A DNA stretch of 64,000 bases from Phaeoceros laevis. Taxonomy: Eukaryota > Anthocerotophyta > Anthocerotopsida > Notothyladales. The stretch is taken from NCBI GenBank assembly GCA_049999765.1, contig JBNGIQ010009290.1:51066-115065 (forward strand), in the 5' to 3' direction. The notes under the pieces were generated by a model. That model was not told the DNA's origin. It did not search any database and saw only the letters and a list, made by a program, of their open reading frames with translations. Positions 1 to 12,459 of this stretch are shown here, in pieces. The position numbers were made by a program, and so were the translations under genes. How positions within the stretch are numbered: position 1 is the stretch's first letter; every line of letters begins with the position of its first letter.

Positions 1-1456
1 CACCGTCCCATTTCATACCCGTTTCTTTCAAACTCGACGATTCATAGACCATACGAAACCCCCGTATTTTGATTTTTTGAATACTTAATAATATAAATAC
101 TTATAATCCTCTAATAAATATTTAACTCAGCAACAAGCAGGACTCATGAGTGGAGGGAGAAGATGGGCACGTGCGTTCTTTAGTTAGGTTTCTGTTTCGT
201 CATGCATAGCGGCAATTTGGGTTTCAAGCGAGTGACATGAACTGACCTTTATAAAATTATTAACTGCAACTACAAAATCCTGGTTACTATAACCTCGGGT
301 CTGGGCATATCATTCCATGCGTAGCCCGATACATGCACATTCAAAGTGTCGGGCAGTTGCTATACAGAGAGCAACTAAGCGCAACTATGCACCTTCCAGG
401 CTAGGGCTTGACACTTCTCGCACGCGCACGACGCGTGCGCCCTACACACGCAGTCCCCGCCCTCATCACTAAGGTGCTCCCATAATACGGGAACGGCGAT
501 GGCAGCCATAGCCAAGGCAAGGGTGCTCGCGAGCTTAAGCTGTCATCAAAACCCCGTTGACGGGACAGGTTAGTAGTTAGTTTGGGAGTTTTGAAACTCG
601 TTAACTTCATGTATTTAAGTTTTTTATACCTATTTCACAAAACAGACTTAATCTAACTAGACGGTACCTGTGGCATACTAGGTACTTCCCGTGCTAACAG
701 TGGAAGTTCTAACTAACAAGCATTCCTACATGAGATCTACTCCTAAGAGGCTGCACTAAGGTAGAGCGCATGGTAGGACATCCATGATCGCCTTCCACTC
801 ATCCAGGCTAGAGCTCCACGTGGCCCAATTGCCTCCTCAACCTGGCTTCGAGCTCATGGCGAGTGTATACGCCCTAACTCTCATTCAGCACGCCAGACAG
901 ACTGCCATGCAGCAGGAAATTGGCTGCTGGGCCGCCACGCCTGACGCCGGGGCAACTTGCCAGAGGAAGCCCTTTGGCATTTCGCTTTCGGCCCTTTTAA
1001 GGCCCTTTACAACCGGATAGATAGGGTAGCCATTGATTAACTAATCTGCCGAGTAGCCTATTTTAATGATTATAAACTAAAATACCGTTCCTACGGCCTT
1101 TACTGTGTGCCGGCGCTTGTCATGAACTAGTACCTCATGAAATAAACCCAGTTTCCTGGTAACTAAGGCTAAATCTACATTTTATACTTTACAACACATT
1201 TGTTTCTGGGGCGGCAGAAGTTGTTGCCCTTTCCATAGATCTCAGCTTTCTTTCAATACTCTTTTTCAACTTATAAATCCTGGAGGCGGTTTGACTATAT
1301 TAGTTACTAACAACTTTCTTGGCCTTCGTGAAAGCATCTTAGCTGCAAGGTTCTCACTATATTATATGTATTCTCAACTTCTACAGCTTTTTTAAAGCAC
1401 TATATGTAAAATCTTGTCTGCCGAATTTGGTTATATTACCTTATATCACTCAAATC
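1..1456. other. No gene seen
   Basis: AT-rich sequence with short open frames on both strands (for example around 401-610 and 784-1020) that show no family motif and no splice context. I see nothing I can support as a gene here. Confidence 0.6.
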
Positions 1457-1912
1457 ATGCCAAGCAAGAATCTCGAAATCTTGTTTGTCAAGTTATCATT
1501 CACTGTCACATTTCACATTATATCTTTTAACGCGGCGCTTTCATTTCACAGCACATACGTGGTCACGTTTGAGGATAAAAATTCCGGTATAAAGTATCGT
1601 TTTCCACTGTACAACGGTAGAGTCAAGGTGCCTGATGTTTTAGCAATATTTAACGCTCGACATGCGCGGTGTAAAAAACAAGATGGAGCATTTACAAATA
1701 TGATGTGTCGAGCAAATGACGATATATATAGCTTTGATATCTACGAGGCACAGAGTACCGTGGACATCGAAATTGATATAACAACTTCACCTGTCACATG
1801 TAATTTGGAGCATGAAAATAAATTACGTAATATGAAGAATAAAGTACATGAATTGAAAAAAACAAGTGACTTCATTGCAGAAAACGGTAAGATTGAAAAT
1901 GACGTTGGTTGA
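1457..1912 (+). CDS. Unrecognised AT-rich protein (possibly an exon of a larger or broken gene)
   Basis: The open frame runs from the ATG at 1457 to a TGA at 1910-1912, giving 151 residues. A hydrophobic stretch at about residues 5-27 could be a signal peptide or membrane anchor. A beta-rich middle part follows, with motifs such as YVVTFEDKNSG and FPLYNGRVKVPDVLAIF, then a Lys/Glu-rich, probably coiled tail. After the TGA the same frame stays open to 2072 and holds a Cys-rich run (CRNKC, then KVCSTEKEC), so the TGA may be a disabling mutation or lie in an intron. Base composition is far more AT-rich than the confirmed genes of the window. I do not recognise the family. It could be a decayed transposon or virus-derived gene, but nothing in the sequence proves that. 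Confidence 0.35.
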   Translation: MPSKNLEILFVKLSFTVTFHIISFNAALSFHSTYVVTFEDKNSGIKYRFPLYNGRVKVPDVLAIFNARHARCKKQDGAFTNMMCRANDDIYSFDIYEAQSTVDIEIDITTSPVTCNLEHENKLRNMKNKVHELKKTSDFIAENGKIENDVG

Positions 1913-2343
1913 TATAGAAATAACGCGGACGGAGGAAAATGTCGTAACAAATGTCTGTTTAAGGTTTGTTCCACTGAAAAAGAATGTTTTGAAATAGTAC
2001 AAAATCAAGCAGCAAAAAGGCAACGTTCGCACGCGAACAAGGTTCACGATAACAAAGATGTTGTTGCCTTGTAAAGATGTGAAGAACGCTCATCCGTTCC
2101 CACATAAGCACGAGTCATTTTGTGGGGTTATTGTTTGATATTGAAAAACTGGATGAGCGCAAGTATTGCCTCTTGCTAGCTCGGCCAGTAGAGCGAGCAT
2201 ACGACGCTTTTGCAATGTGCTTCTTGGTAGAGCAGCCAGGTGACCGCATCGTCCTGTGTATTTGCAGTAAAATGTACCTCGACAAGAGTTTGGGCGATTG
2301 GACCCATGGGTTTGGAGTGGGCAGGAAGGCGTGGGCAGACTAG
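1913..2343 (+). other. Coding-like sequence downstream of the unknown gene
   Basis: Two consecutive open stretches look protein-like. One continues the frame of the upstream unknown gene to 2072. The second, at about 2104-2343, has ordinary globular composition, with motifs such as FDIEKLDERKYCLLLARPV and DRIVLCICSKMYLDKS. They may be further exons or fragments of one broken gene. No donor/acceptor pair joins them cleanly by eye. Confidence 0.25.
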
Positions 2344-3954
2344 GTGGGGCTTTAGGGTTGGGTCGAGCTTGCGGTCGCCGGGCAAACCCCCGCAAAGGCT
2401 AGAAATCTTAGTTACCGCGCTTCTTTGAAAAGAAGTACCGCTTTCGTTAGTAGTTTACGTTACCGACGTAAAAAGTACCATCAAGCTATTGCGTATCGTA
2501 AATTAACTCGAAACAGTGTATAGAAAATTGTATAGTGAAAGTATTAAATTAGCGTCAATTTGAATCTTAGTTGCCGAAGCGTAAAATATGGAAGCGGGAA
2601 TGTTACGTACGTAATGTCAAATTGACGCTTCATTGAAAAATGGCACTTCGGAATCGCCGTATATACGGTGTATTTGCAAGTATTTATATCATTATATACG
2701 ATCTTGTCTATACATACTTAGTTACCTACTTAACGACATCTTAGATTTTGAGCATCGCACATGAGTGGGCGATGGCGGGCTTGGGCGATGGCAAGCGAGC
2801 GGAGCGATGGCGGGCGGAGCGGATGGTGGGCGGAGGGTAGAGATGGCGGGCGGAGCGGATGATGGGCGGAGGGGAGCGATGGCGGGGGGAGCGGTGGCGG
2901 GCTTGGGCACTCGATGAGCGTGCATCCTTGAGTTTGGCAGCGGGCGCGACAACAGGTGAACGAAAGGAAAATCCCAACTAGCATGTGCTAACTTCAAAAT
3001 ATACCGTATAAATACAGTATTTTGATTTTTTTCCACCGTATATAATAAAATTTACCTTATGATTCCTACTTACTGCACGGTAATTTACGTATGAATCAGC
3101 GATTCATTTCAATGAATCGCCAATTCTTGCAACTAAGATTTAAATCACTACTTTGAATCACGAAATAATGAAAAGTTTTTTCGCGGGTGCGAAACTCAAG
3201 CCCGTGTGAGCTTGAGGTCGCCAAACTCAAACTTGTGCGGAATTTGAGCCACGCGGCCAACACCATGCCCCCAAACTCCCGTCTCCACCCGCTATCTTCA
3301 ACAGTCTCAAATCCCCGTCCCGTGCTACGGGATGGTGCATCCTGTTGCAGTACATCAGAAAGCTTGGGATTGGCAATGGCATTGGGCGGAAAAGGAGCAG
3401 GCAAACTTTATAAAACTCTCTCTTGTTACAAGTGAGGAAAAGAACGCTAGGACCCACCCATTCTAAAGATTGATCATCATCTACAGTCCATGCATGGATT
3501 GGGATTTCATGACTCGTCCAGATCTAACGTGGAGTCTAAGCTGGGATACAGTACGTGTAAGCAGTAAACTGTGGGGGCAACCAAAAATTTGTTGTGATGT
3601 GATGTGATGATCATTTGAGGAGGTCAGACGGCCCCATACAGGGTCCCCCCTTGCCCTGAATAGGGCACCCGTAAGAGGACGGGTACAGTAGTATTTATTA
3701 TCTTAATTAAGTTGTGCTTAAGGAGGCAGAGAGTGGCGTGTGCAACAGTCATCCTCCATGTGGTAAACAAGCATGTGATAACCATAAGTACGATTATAGT
3801 AGGAGACATCACTGTTGGTTCTGTGGCACACCACCATGACCACCTTGTTTCCCACAATCCTCGCCCTCATGCTAGATATCGATCTTCGGACAAATATACA
3901 GTGAGTAGTGCTCTAGACGCTCTGAATCCACCACACACTTCCAGTACTCCCTTT
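2344..3954. other. Intergenic; no supported gene apart from the minisatellite
   Basis: AT-rich sequence with a GC-rich minisatellite at 2762-2915. Short open frames at 3096-3435 and 3624-4017 carry no recognisable motif. Confidence 0.5.
2762..2915. repeat. GC-rich minisatellite of GATGGCGGGCGGAGCG-type units
   Basis: Short imperfect units of the form gatggcgggcggagcggat, mixed with gatggtgggcggaggg variants and two copies of gggcttgggc, repeat over about 150 bp inside AT-rich DNA. The three overlapping minus-strand open frames here are by-products of this composition. Confidence 0.7.
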
Positions 3955-4500
3955 TCATCTTCCTGTTGCTTCTCTTTTACCCCTTCTCTTTTTACCGTTG
4001 TCCTGCGCTGTAGCTAGCATGTGTAGCTTCAATGACGCTTCGCCACAAAAAGACGTGCCACCTTCTTCACACATAAACACAGTGTCCATGTCAGGCTCCG
4101 ACAATGTGAAACATTTGCTGAGTAGTAGGTCCGGAAGCGGGTTCATGTCGTTCCCTCCCCAACGCCAACACCTCCCGACATCCCAGAGCACGCGCCCCCT
4201 TTTGGTAAAGCTAGATTTAAACACCCGTAAGTCAACAAAGAAGAGCGGAAAATCGGGGACTTCTCGGCTTTGGACCCGCCACTCTCGATTCACGGAGGAG
4301 TAGGTGTGGAAGCAATAGTAAGAAGGCATGCGCTCTGGTGACCCCGGCGCAGCTACTATGGCAAACACCTGGAATCTTTCCGAGCTGCTCCCTTCTTTCA
4401 CCCTAACTTTCCACAGGTAATTTGAAAACATTTCTGAGTCGTCGATCACCAGCGGAGGTAGCTCCCACCATGTTTGCTTCACAAGGTTGCAATTGAGCAC
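3955..4500 (-). pseudogene. F-box-associated domain fragment
   Basis: A 181-codon open stretch reads like the C-terminal beta-propeller/F-box-associated part of plant F-box proteins. It has FQVFAIVAAPGS, then a YSSVNREWRVQSREVPDFPL block, which is the pattern 'text describing the stored value, then clothing/structure W-R-V' typical of that family. No F-box is visible upstream. The stretch opens with GTG directly after TAG, so it is either a 3' exon behind an AG acceptor or a truncated relic. I favour a relic, because no upstream exon is recognisable within 1 kb. The C-terminal third drifts into low-complexity lysine-rich sequence. Confidence 0.45.
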
Positions 4501-4546
4501 CTAGCATCATAGGTGTTTCGAGTCTGCATCAAAACGAGACACAACC

Positions 4547-4858
4547 TGTTAGAAGGTACTAGAATACCTTATGTGTCAGCACCTCAAAGCATTAGGTTTT
4601 TACTAAGCCACTTGTCAGGGAAGGTCCTAGAACTAGGTTATGATTGGTCCACTTATTAGTAGGGAACTTCTAGAATCCGAACTCTTAGTATAAAAAAGGC
4701 CTAGCCATGGAATAAAGGTATAGTTCCATTCCCTACTCTCACACTCTCTTGAGCTCCCCTTGAGGAGTTAATACCTAGAAAGAGTTGCTCTAGCAGTACC
4801 TGGACGGGCTGCATCTACTAGCTTGCATGCTGCATTACCTGAACCCTAAACTAGAACA
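4547..4858 (+). mobile_element. Possible solo LTR (Copia-like)
   Basis: This 312-bp segment starts TGTTAGAAGG and ends TAGAACA, as TG..CA LTRs do. It carries a TATA box (TATAAAA at 4689) followed by AATAAAG at 4711, in the order expected for an LTR (promoter, then polyadenylation signal). I see no primer-binding site after it and no clear target-site duplication, so the boundaries are uncertain. Confidence 0.3.
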
Positions 4859-7465
4859 AGGTATTTATATTTTTGGATGTATTTTTATATAATATAATTA
4901 AAATTCTAAAAATAAAAATACAGTATAACACGTCGCTTCCGAAGTTTGGGGTTTGAATCAAGCCCATTTTTCATGTCATAAAGGTAACTTTCCCGCTCCC
5001 ATACAATATGCTTCGGCAACTAAGCTCGAGATTCACAATCCTGAGCTTTTCGTACATTCAAAACATGGTTCCGATTATCTAGAAGCATATTTTCAATGAT
5101 TATGATTAACACCTAAGTTTGGTAAATATTTTAAAGGTCAACTTCTTAAACGCTTTTATTTTCCGCATTTTAGTTAAAACACAAGCACACCAAAAAGAGG
5201 GCCTTAAACGAGTGGGTTACCACACAGCCCAACCATAGTCAGCCGTCGAAGCAGAACTGTGATTCACAACCTTACGCTGGTACCTCCAGCTCGATCAATC
5301 AAACAATTGTAGTATATTGTCCTTCGTACAGTCCGACAAGTCTCCGGGGCCCCTTTAACCACTTACCATCCCGACCACCCATCACATCACATTTATTCTT
5401 CGACAACACATCATGCATTCTTTTTCACTGCCAAGCATCACCCAATTCCTCAACGCCTCCAGACGTTCATGGTGACGACCATTGTCGCATCGGTGGACCT
5501 TGCTGGAAGACAGACTACATGCACCCCCGGATTCGGAGATGCTCAGAAAATACGTATGCTAATATTGTTGTGAGGCAACTTGACAATTCTTCTTTGAGAG
5601 GAAAAGGTTAGTACGCATATCCATGGTGTGCCCAAGTGACACCAACGATAAGCTTATGCACAATTATGACGACCTAGAGTACTCTACGTATGTAGTGAAA
5701 GATGTCATAAATTTATGATTTAGTCAAGATAAAAGCGGATGCCGACATACATTGGAGGGTGTTGATGGTTCCTCTTCACTTGGAATTCGTGAGGTATTTC
5801 AATCAGACTATATTTATTATTTTCTACTAGATTGTTGAATCATTATTCTATAAGAGAATTAATGGGTGGAAACATCGGAACAAAAGCATCATCAGTGCTC
5901 AAGGTGTTTATTAGAGATCTCACGCTACCTCTTAACAAACTCAAAATAGAAAATTGGTACATTTTTGGAATCATTTCGTTTATATCTATTAGAATATAAA
6001 CTTGTCTTCTATTTCGAAGTTTATATTCGGACAAAGCATGGAAAAAGTGAGATACCCGTAAAAAATAAAAGCAGCAGAAAGTAAAAATAATGTTAGTTTG
6101 ACGACAAGCAACCCAAAACTAAATTAACTAAGCTNNNNNNNNNNNNNNNNNNNNNNNNNNNNNNNNNNNNNNNNNNNNNNNNNNNNNNNNNNNNNNNNNN
6201 NNNNNNNNNNNNNNNNNNNNNNNNNNNNNNNNNNAAATTATACCATCATAGTAGAGGAGCAGAAAAGTAGAAATATGTCATGGAACTCGATAGATAACGG
6301 TAGTAGTAGTAGTAACCAACTCCATGTTGGAATCGAGCATGCCACCACTTTGGTGCTGTGTTAGGTGATTGGTGGTCTTTCAAGGAGAGCCGCCTTCCAT
6401 TCCTAGCATCTATTTGGTTGGGTATGTGCTACTAGAGCACCATACCGTCAATGTACTCGAGGGCGGGCTATGCAATGCAATGAGTCACCGCTCCAAAATA
6501 GTTTAGGTGGAAACAAGTTGGAGTTACGGAGTTTGGTGGGAATGGGTTTAAGTTGATGTCATAGCCCACCTGCACGGTATGTATGAGGAAGCACTGGTTA
6601 CGTGGTGACGAACGCAGCATGTGGCGTGGTTCCTAGCGTTCTCTCCACAACCCCTCTATGTCTAAGCTTGCGAAGTTGGACGAGCCCTAATACGACTTGC
6701 GCTACTGCTTCTGCTAGTAACTAAATGTTCGTTCCACTCCCACTCCTTCCTACGCGCTGTGAGTGGTACTGACAAGTCTGTAAACGGTTCCGCATGTTAT
6801 GTGGCTTGGTTACCGAAAATGGGAGATGGCGGATTTTTTATGTGAAGTTGCGGGCAGGCCAGTAGTTTAGATATCTGATGAATGGATCCATTGGTGCCGT
6901 GTGCCGCGTTTAACGTGGAACCATCCGGAAAGGAGGAGGAAGGCCTATTTATCTGACCATCTACAATCTCTCTGTACCCTTGCATTAGTGGAAAGGCAGT
7001 GAGCCAGTTCCTCTTCTCATTGTGTCCCTTGCACCCTCGCATCAGTGTTGGTGGTTATCGGGGATCCTGTTAAGGCCCGACAGTGTCTTGGGAGAAAGGC
7101 TCTCGGCGACCTGAGGACCTCAAGTGTCGTTTCACGGCTTTCAGTTGCATTTCCTCTTCCAACGTTTGGCAGTGCTTGACGGGGGATGTGGACGTACATT
7201 GTGCTGCCGGCATCACGACTTTGGGGACTCTAGACAGACCGTTTGCACCGTTGCCAGCCCTCCTTGGGTTTTCTTGATCTCTTGACGTTTTTTACTAAAC
7301 TGGTTGCTCGGTGCATTGACATAGTCTTAGGAAAAACGAATCAGATCTGATTAGGATTCAGGACACTAGATAGTACAGATTGCACAGCAGCTCCCTTGCT
7401 GATCCTTCGCGCAGGAACCAGCCCCGTGAGATGTTATTTCTCAGTACGCCCATTACATGCACCTG
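4859..7465. other. Intergenic, AT-rich, no supported gene
   Basis: No open frame with family features. The interval contains an assembly gap at 6135-6234 and a short GTA-trinucleotide run near 6300. Confidence 0.55.
6135..6234. other. Assembly gap of 100 N
   Basis: A run of exactly 100 unknown bases, the usual placeholder for a scaffold gap of unknown size. Confidence 0.99.
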
Positions 7466-7469
7466 GGCC

Positions 7470-8525
7470 CAATTAAACGTTTTGCGAATTTACACAATCT
7501 CCCGTCCTAGACCATATGAAAAGGACGATATGGGAGAAGCTCCAAGAAGCGTCCGCATTTGAGTCACCATTTGCTATAACAAATGTTGCCTCAACACTTG
7601 GCCTTGCAAGAGCCCGCAGGATGGTGTACGCTGGTGTCACTTTCATGGCCTCTGAGCACCCCAAGACCCCCAAGGACCAGACGCCGCGTGGCAAGCGCAA
7701 GCCGGTGAACCGTGGCGGCCCAGATCGGCCGCGACAACCAACGACAATAACGGTCAACTTTCTAATCGAGTCCATTCCCGGTGCTTGGACCGCCCGTCGG
7801 AGCGGACTGCTTGGCACCCGGCATCGGCGCGCGGTTTGGCACCCGGGCGGGCGCGCCATGGAACCCGGGCCCCCCCACCCACCGGCCCGGCCTGTCGCCC
7901 TCACATCGACCTGGCAAATTCCGCCACTGCGATGGCGGGACTATTGTGTGCCGGTCCTGCCATACACTGGAACGTTGGCCCCCGGAGGCCCCTCATTGCA
8001 GATCACCCCCACTGCCCGCACCGCATTTGATGCGGCGTCCCCGGGCCCTGAGTCGGTTGCATGCTATTTCTCTGCCTGCGGGGCCGAGGGCCAGCATGTG
8101 CGCGCACACTTCTACAATGCAATGGAGTAAGCACCCCCCGCCGCCTGCTTCGGGAAATCAGGGTTACCTCAGCCCCGCCTCACCTGCTCCCTCCCATTTG
8201 TGTGGCCCCGGGATTGTCGAGCTCGCTCCTCACGCTCGCTGCTGCAGTATCTGAGCCAGCTCCCTGTGCCATTTTGCAGGTTTTGATCAGACAGGCTGTG
8301 CACAGGAGCAGAACTTGTGGCTGAGCTGATTGCAGCTGGGAATATTCCTCCCGCTGCAGGGAAGCTCAACTGCTCATCAGCCTGATGCCTGCATTCTGCA
8401 AAGAGAGCAGTTGCTGAGCTTGAGTGGAGCGTTTTGTTGCTTCTGGTAAGGTTTGCTCCTCAGCCGGTAGTAGCGGCAAAGTAGGTAGTCTTTGCCCGCT
8501 CCGTCGTTGCAATCCTGTTGTTTGC
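7470..8525 (+). promoter_or_regulatory. GC-rich promoter and leader region of the MSL gene
   Basis: GC content rises sharply about 1 kb before the MSL start codon, and several frames on both strands lack stops purely because of composition. The in-frame region 8424-8525 is open but begins with GTG just after a TGA and has no ATG, so I treat it as 5' untranslated leader. I could not place a convincing TATA box. Confidence 0.4.
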
Positions 8526-11500
8526 ATGGGGAGGCAGCATGTCCTGCAGCTTAGTGTTGAGGTTCCATCCCCTTCTTCCAAGGAGGCGTACAGCAGGTCG
8601 GAGAGCAGCGAGTTCCTGCGCTACTTGGGAGCTTTGGCCGGATCCGGAGGGGACGACTCACCGGCCGCGATGGAGAGGATCAAGTCTCTTGGCAAGGCCA
8701 GCCACAAGAGGTACGAGCAGCTCTCTGAGAACCACAGTGGCACGAGTGATAGCGACGACAGCTCAACGGAAATGCAGAGCCAGGAGGAGACTGGTGGAGA
8801 AGGATTCCTTGCTAGAAAGAGAGGGCAAGACCGAGGGACACAGGAACAATCACCGACCTCGGGGCTCGTAGCCTTGAGCAATGGTGATCTCAACAGAAAG
8901 GCCTCTACAGCAGCAGTGGAGAAAAGGGAAGGCTCCGACCAGCAACCGGCGCTCAGGGATAAGCGGGCGATGGGCAGCCCATCGGAGTCCAAGCCGTCAT
9001 CTCCTCCGATCAGCTTCTCCACTACTACCGATAATCAGACGAAGGAGAGCAGCTCCGGGAAGGAGGTGCCTGGGAAGATATGGAGGGAGTCCAGCTATGA
9101 TTTCGGGCACCAGCCGTTCTCGGAGAGCCGGGTGGAGGTGAACAGCCGCAGTGGGGGGACCGGGGAGACGGAGATGGCTGTCACGAGAACCAAGAGCTTC
9201 GACTTCGGAGTAGGCCAGCAAGATCCCACTTCCAAGGTCATCGGTGAGTTCCTGCGCCGGCAGAAGGATTCCGGTGAACTGAGCCTGGACTATGACCCGG
9301 ATATGGAGGAATTGACCAGCTCCGGACGTGTGCCAGGGTGGGCCAAGAATCCAGCTGTTGCCAGGACATTGTCTGTACTGCCCGAGACCTCTGAGAAGTC
9401 CCAATCGCTCAGCCGTGAGAGCCCTACTCCTCCCAGTAGCACTTCGGGCTCCCAGTCTGCTGCGCTGGAGCATCGTGTTGATGTGCGGGAGTACGTAGAC
9501 CCTACGTTCTTGTCACCAAGTGAGATGCGGGAAGCAGTGGGTGCCAACATGGCAATTGATAATTGCGTAAGTGCAACCTCCTTCAACGTCAATGAAGCGA
9601 GGGTGGAAGTTGAAAAGGAGAACTTGGTTGCAGGGGGAGTTAATTCATTGTCGAGAGTGAACAGCATTATGACTGCCGGGAATGTGACTCCTCGTCTTTC
9701 TCAGGAAGCAGTTGTGAAGTCACCCACACAATTCTACACTGTTGCCAAGATCAGCACCAGATTGAAGTCCCGGTCCAGGCTAGCAGATCCTCCGCGGGTG
9801 TTCTCAGGTCCATCGGATGCGACTCCCAAGGCGGGGGTGCAAGTGAAGTCGGGACAACTGAGGTCGGCACAGCTTCCGAAGGGGCAGGTCAACATGAAAT
9901 CGGGCATGCAAGGTACCAAGCGGTCTGGGCTGCTGGGCAAGGTTGAAGAGGAAGAAGAGGACCCGTTCAAAGATGCTGATCTTCCTGACAAGTATAAGAA
10001 GCGTCACAAGTTCGGCTTCTGGATAATCTTCCAGTGGACTGCATTTTTTATCAGCATCGGGGCCTTGGTCTGCAGCCTAACCATCCCCGCCTTGACTGAC
10101 AGAAGTAAGGAACAACAACACTCGCACTTTCTTGCTTGCTCCAGGATAGGAGTTGGTAGAGATGCTCTGATGGGAAACTTGCTGTCTGATGGGCAGATTG
10201 GTTGGGACTTGAGCTGTGGAAGTGGAGCCTCGTAGTACTGGTGATCTTCTGCGGCAGGCTGATGTCCGGGTGGCTCATCATGGTGGTGGTTTTCTTTGTC
10301 GAAAGAAACTTCTTATTGAGGAAGAAGGTCCTGTATTTTGTCTACGGGCTGAGGAAAGGAGTGCAGAATTGCCTGTGGCTCGGGTGGGTACTTCTGGCGT
10401 GGCACTTCATACTGGATCCCAACGTGAACCTTTCGGCAAGGAATGCCAAGGTGCTGAAGTATGTTACAAGGGTGCTGGTGTGCCTTCTCATCGGCGCTTT
10501 CCTGCTTCTGGTGAAGACCTTCTTGGTGAAGATCTTAGCCTCCTCGTTCCATGTAGCACACTATTTCGAGAGGATCCAGGACTCTCTCTTCCATCAGCAC
10601 GTGCTGGAGACGCTGTCTGGTCCGCCAGTTGTGGAGATCGAAGAAACTGAAAACGAAGAGAAGAAGCTGATGGAAGAAGTTGCTGGTCTCAAGAAGGCTG
10701 GGGCTAAGGCTACAGGCATTCCAGAACTGAACATCAGCCAACCGTTTGCCAAAACTGCAGGGTACCTATGTCCATTCTACCTCAACTGATGTTGGATGTT
10801 CGGCTGTGCTTATTGCGTGATTCCTTACAGATGTTCACCGTTTTGCGCATCATGACAATGGCTTGCATTTTCTCAACTGGCAGGGTTGACAAGAGCCGGA
10901 GATTTTCAACTGAGGGTAATACAAAAAAGCCGGCCAAGGATAGCAAGGAGCAGGAAGATAAAATCAACATAAGTAATTTGCAGAAGATGAACGCCAAGAA
11001 TGTTTCAGCATGGAATATGAAGCGGCTGGTCAACATCGTCCGACAAACTGGTATCTCTACTCTTGCCCAGACACTTGACGAAACAGCCACTGAGGAAAAC
11101 CAAGATACCGATATAAGCAGTGAATGGCAAGCCAAGGCTGCTGGCAGGCACATCTTCAAGAACGTTGCCAAACCGGGACACAAGTAATGTCTTGCCCTTC
11201 GCTATACAACTTTCACATGCATCTTTGTACTCAAAATGCTGATGTCTGCTGCAACTCCTGTCTCTTTCAGAGTCATTGTCCAAGATGATCTTCTCCGTTT
11301 CATGCCGGAGGAACAAGCAATACGCGCTTTTGCTCTTTTTGATGGAGGACTAGAGTCTGGGAAAATCACCAAACAAGCTTTGAAGAACTGGGTGGTAAGT
11401 GTGGACTTGGTGGTTCTCGGGCCCTTCAAATGTCCCAGTTGTCGATTTTACTGTTGTACTTCACAGCCCTGTGCACCCTCTTCTTGCAGATAAGTGTGTA

Positions 11501-12459
11501 CAGAGAACGCCGAGCTCTTGCTCTGTCTCTGAATGACACAAAAACAGCAGTGAACAAGCTGCACAGGATAATCGATTGTTTGGTTTCCGTTCTTGTGATC
11601 ATCATTTGGCTGCTCGTCTTGGGCATAGCCACAACAGAACTGCTGCTGTTTCTCTCGTCGCAGCTGCTGCTGATAGTATTCGTCTTCGGGAACACATGCA
11701 AGACTATCTTCGAGGCGACTATATTTGTTTTTGTCATGCACCCCTTCGACGTTGGGGACCGTTGTGTTGTTGACGGTGTCCAGGTAACTGAATCACGGGA
11801 AGCAGGTGGTTGTTGCGGCGCTACGCATAAATGTCATTCGGCCCCACGTACAAGGATATAGATCTCATGTGCTTGTTGTTTGTCAATGCGCAGATGGTGG
11901 TGGAAGAAATGAACATTTTAACAACGGTGTTTCTGAGATACGACAATGAGAAGATTTGGTATCCCAACACAGTCCTCGCAACCAAGCCCATCAGCAACTT
12001 CTTCCGAAGTCCAAACATGGGTGACTCCATCGAGTTTCAAATCAGTGCTTCTACTCCTCTAGAGAAGATAACTTTGCTTAAGGAGAGAGTTGCAAGGTGT
12101 GTTTTCGTGTTAATTTATTACTTCACTTCATCATCTGGCAAGCAGATTCGTGAGAGTTGACCCATGCTCTACATACATGCCTCTCACTGTTTGGTTGCAG
12201 GCATATCAAGAACACTCCACATCACTGGCAAGAAAAGCATAGCCTATTTGTCAAGGACATTGTGGAGATGAACAAGATGAACATGATTCTGGGTCTAGGC
12301 CACACAATGAACCATCAAGAGGCCGGGGAGAAATGGATGCGCAGGTCTGAGATGCTACTACAACTGAGGAAAATTCTTCAGGAACTTGAAATTGAGTATC
12401 GCCTTCTACCTCAAGAGGTGCAACTTGTTACGAACGGCCCCAGAGAAGTTGCGTTTTAG
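8526..12459 (+). CDS. MSL: MscS-like mechanosensitive ion channel (MSL10 type)
   Basis: Seven exons: 8526-10104, 10197-10761, 10884-11183, 11271-11394, 11490-11783, 11894-12096, 12201-12459. Every intron is GT..AG and the phases agree, giving 1107 residues. The family forms tension-gated, anion-preferring channels in plant membranes; the MSL4-10 branch sits in the plasma membrane. Residues 1 to about 490 are a hydrophilic, Ser/Glu-rich cytoplasmic region. The plant MSL signature follows: acidic DPFKDADLPDKYKK, several transmembrane helices, and conserved blocks FVERNFLLRKKVLYFVYG, KTFLVKILASSFHV and KNVSAWNMKRLVN. The MscS pore and beta domain are at about 870-1100, with VFGNTCKTIFE, HPFDVGDRC and GVQMVVEEMNILTTVFLRYD. 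The N-terminal region is longer than in typical Arabidopsis members (about 730-900 residues in total). I chose ATG 8526 because no earlier in-frame ATG exists after the upstream stop. Confidence 0.93.

Noticed and set aside
3187-3435. Possible small gene near 3.2-3.4 kb
   Set aside because: Frames on both strands, no signal peptide or motif, and no splice partners.
7473-8369. Long overlapping open frames on both strands before the MSL gene (up to 204 codons)
   Set aside because: Several frames are open at once because of high GC. Composition is Pro/Arg/Ala-rich, no motif is present, and the start codons are arbitrary.
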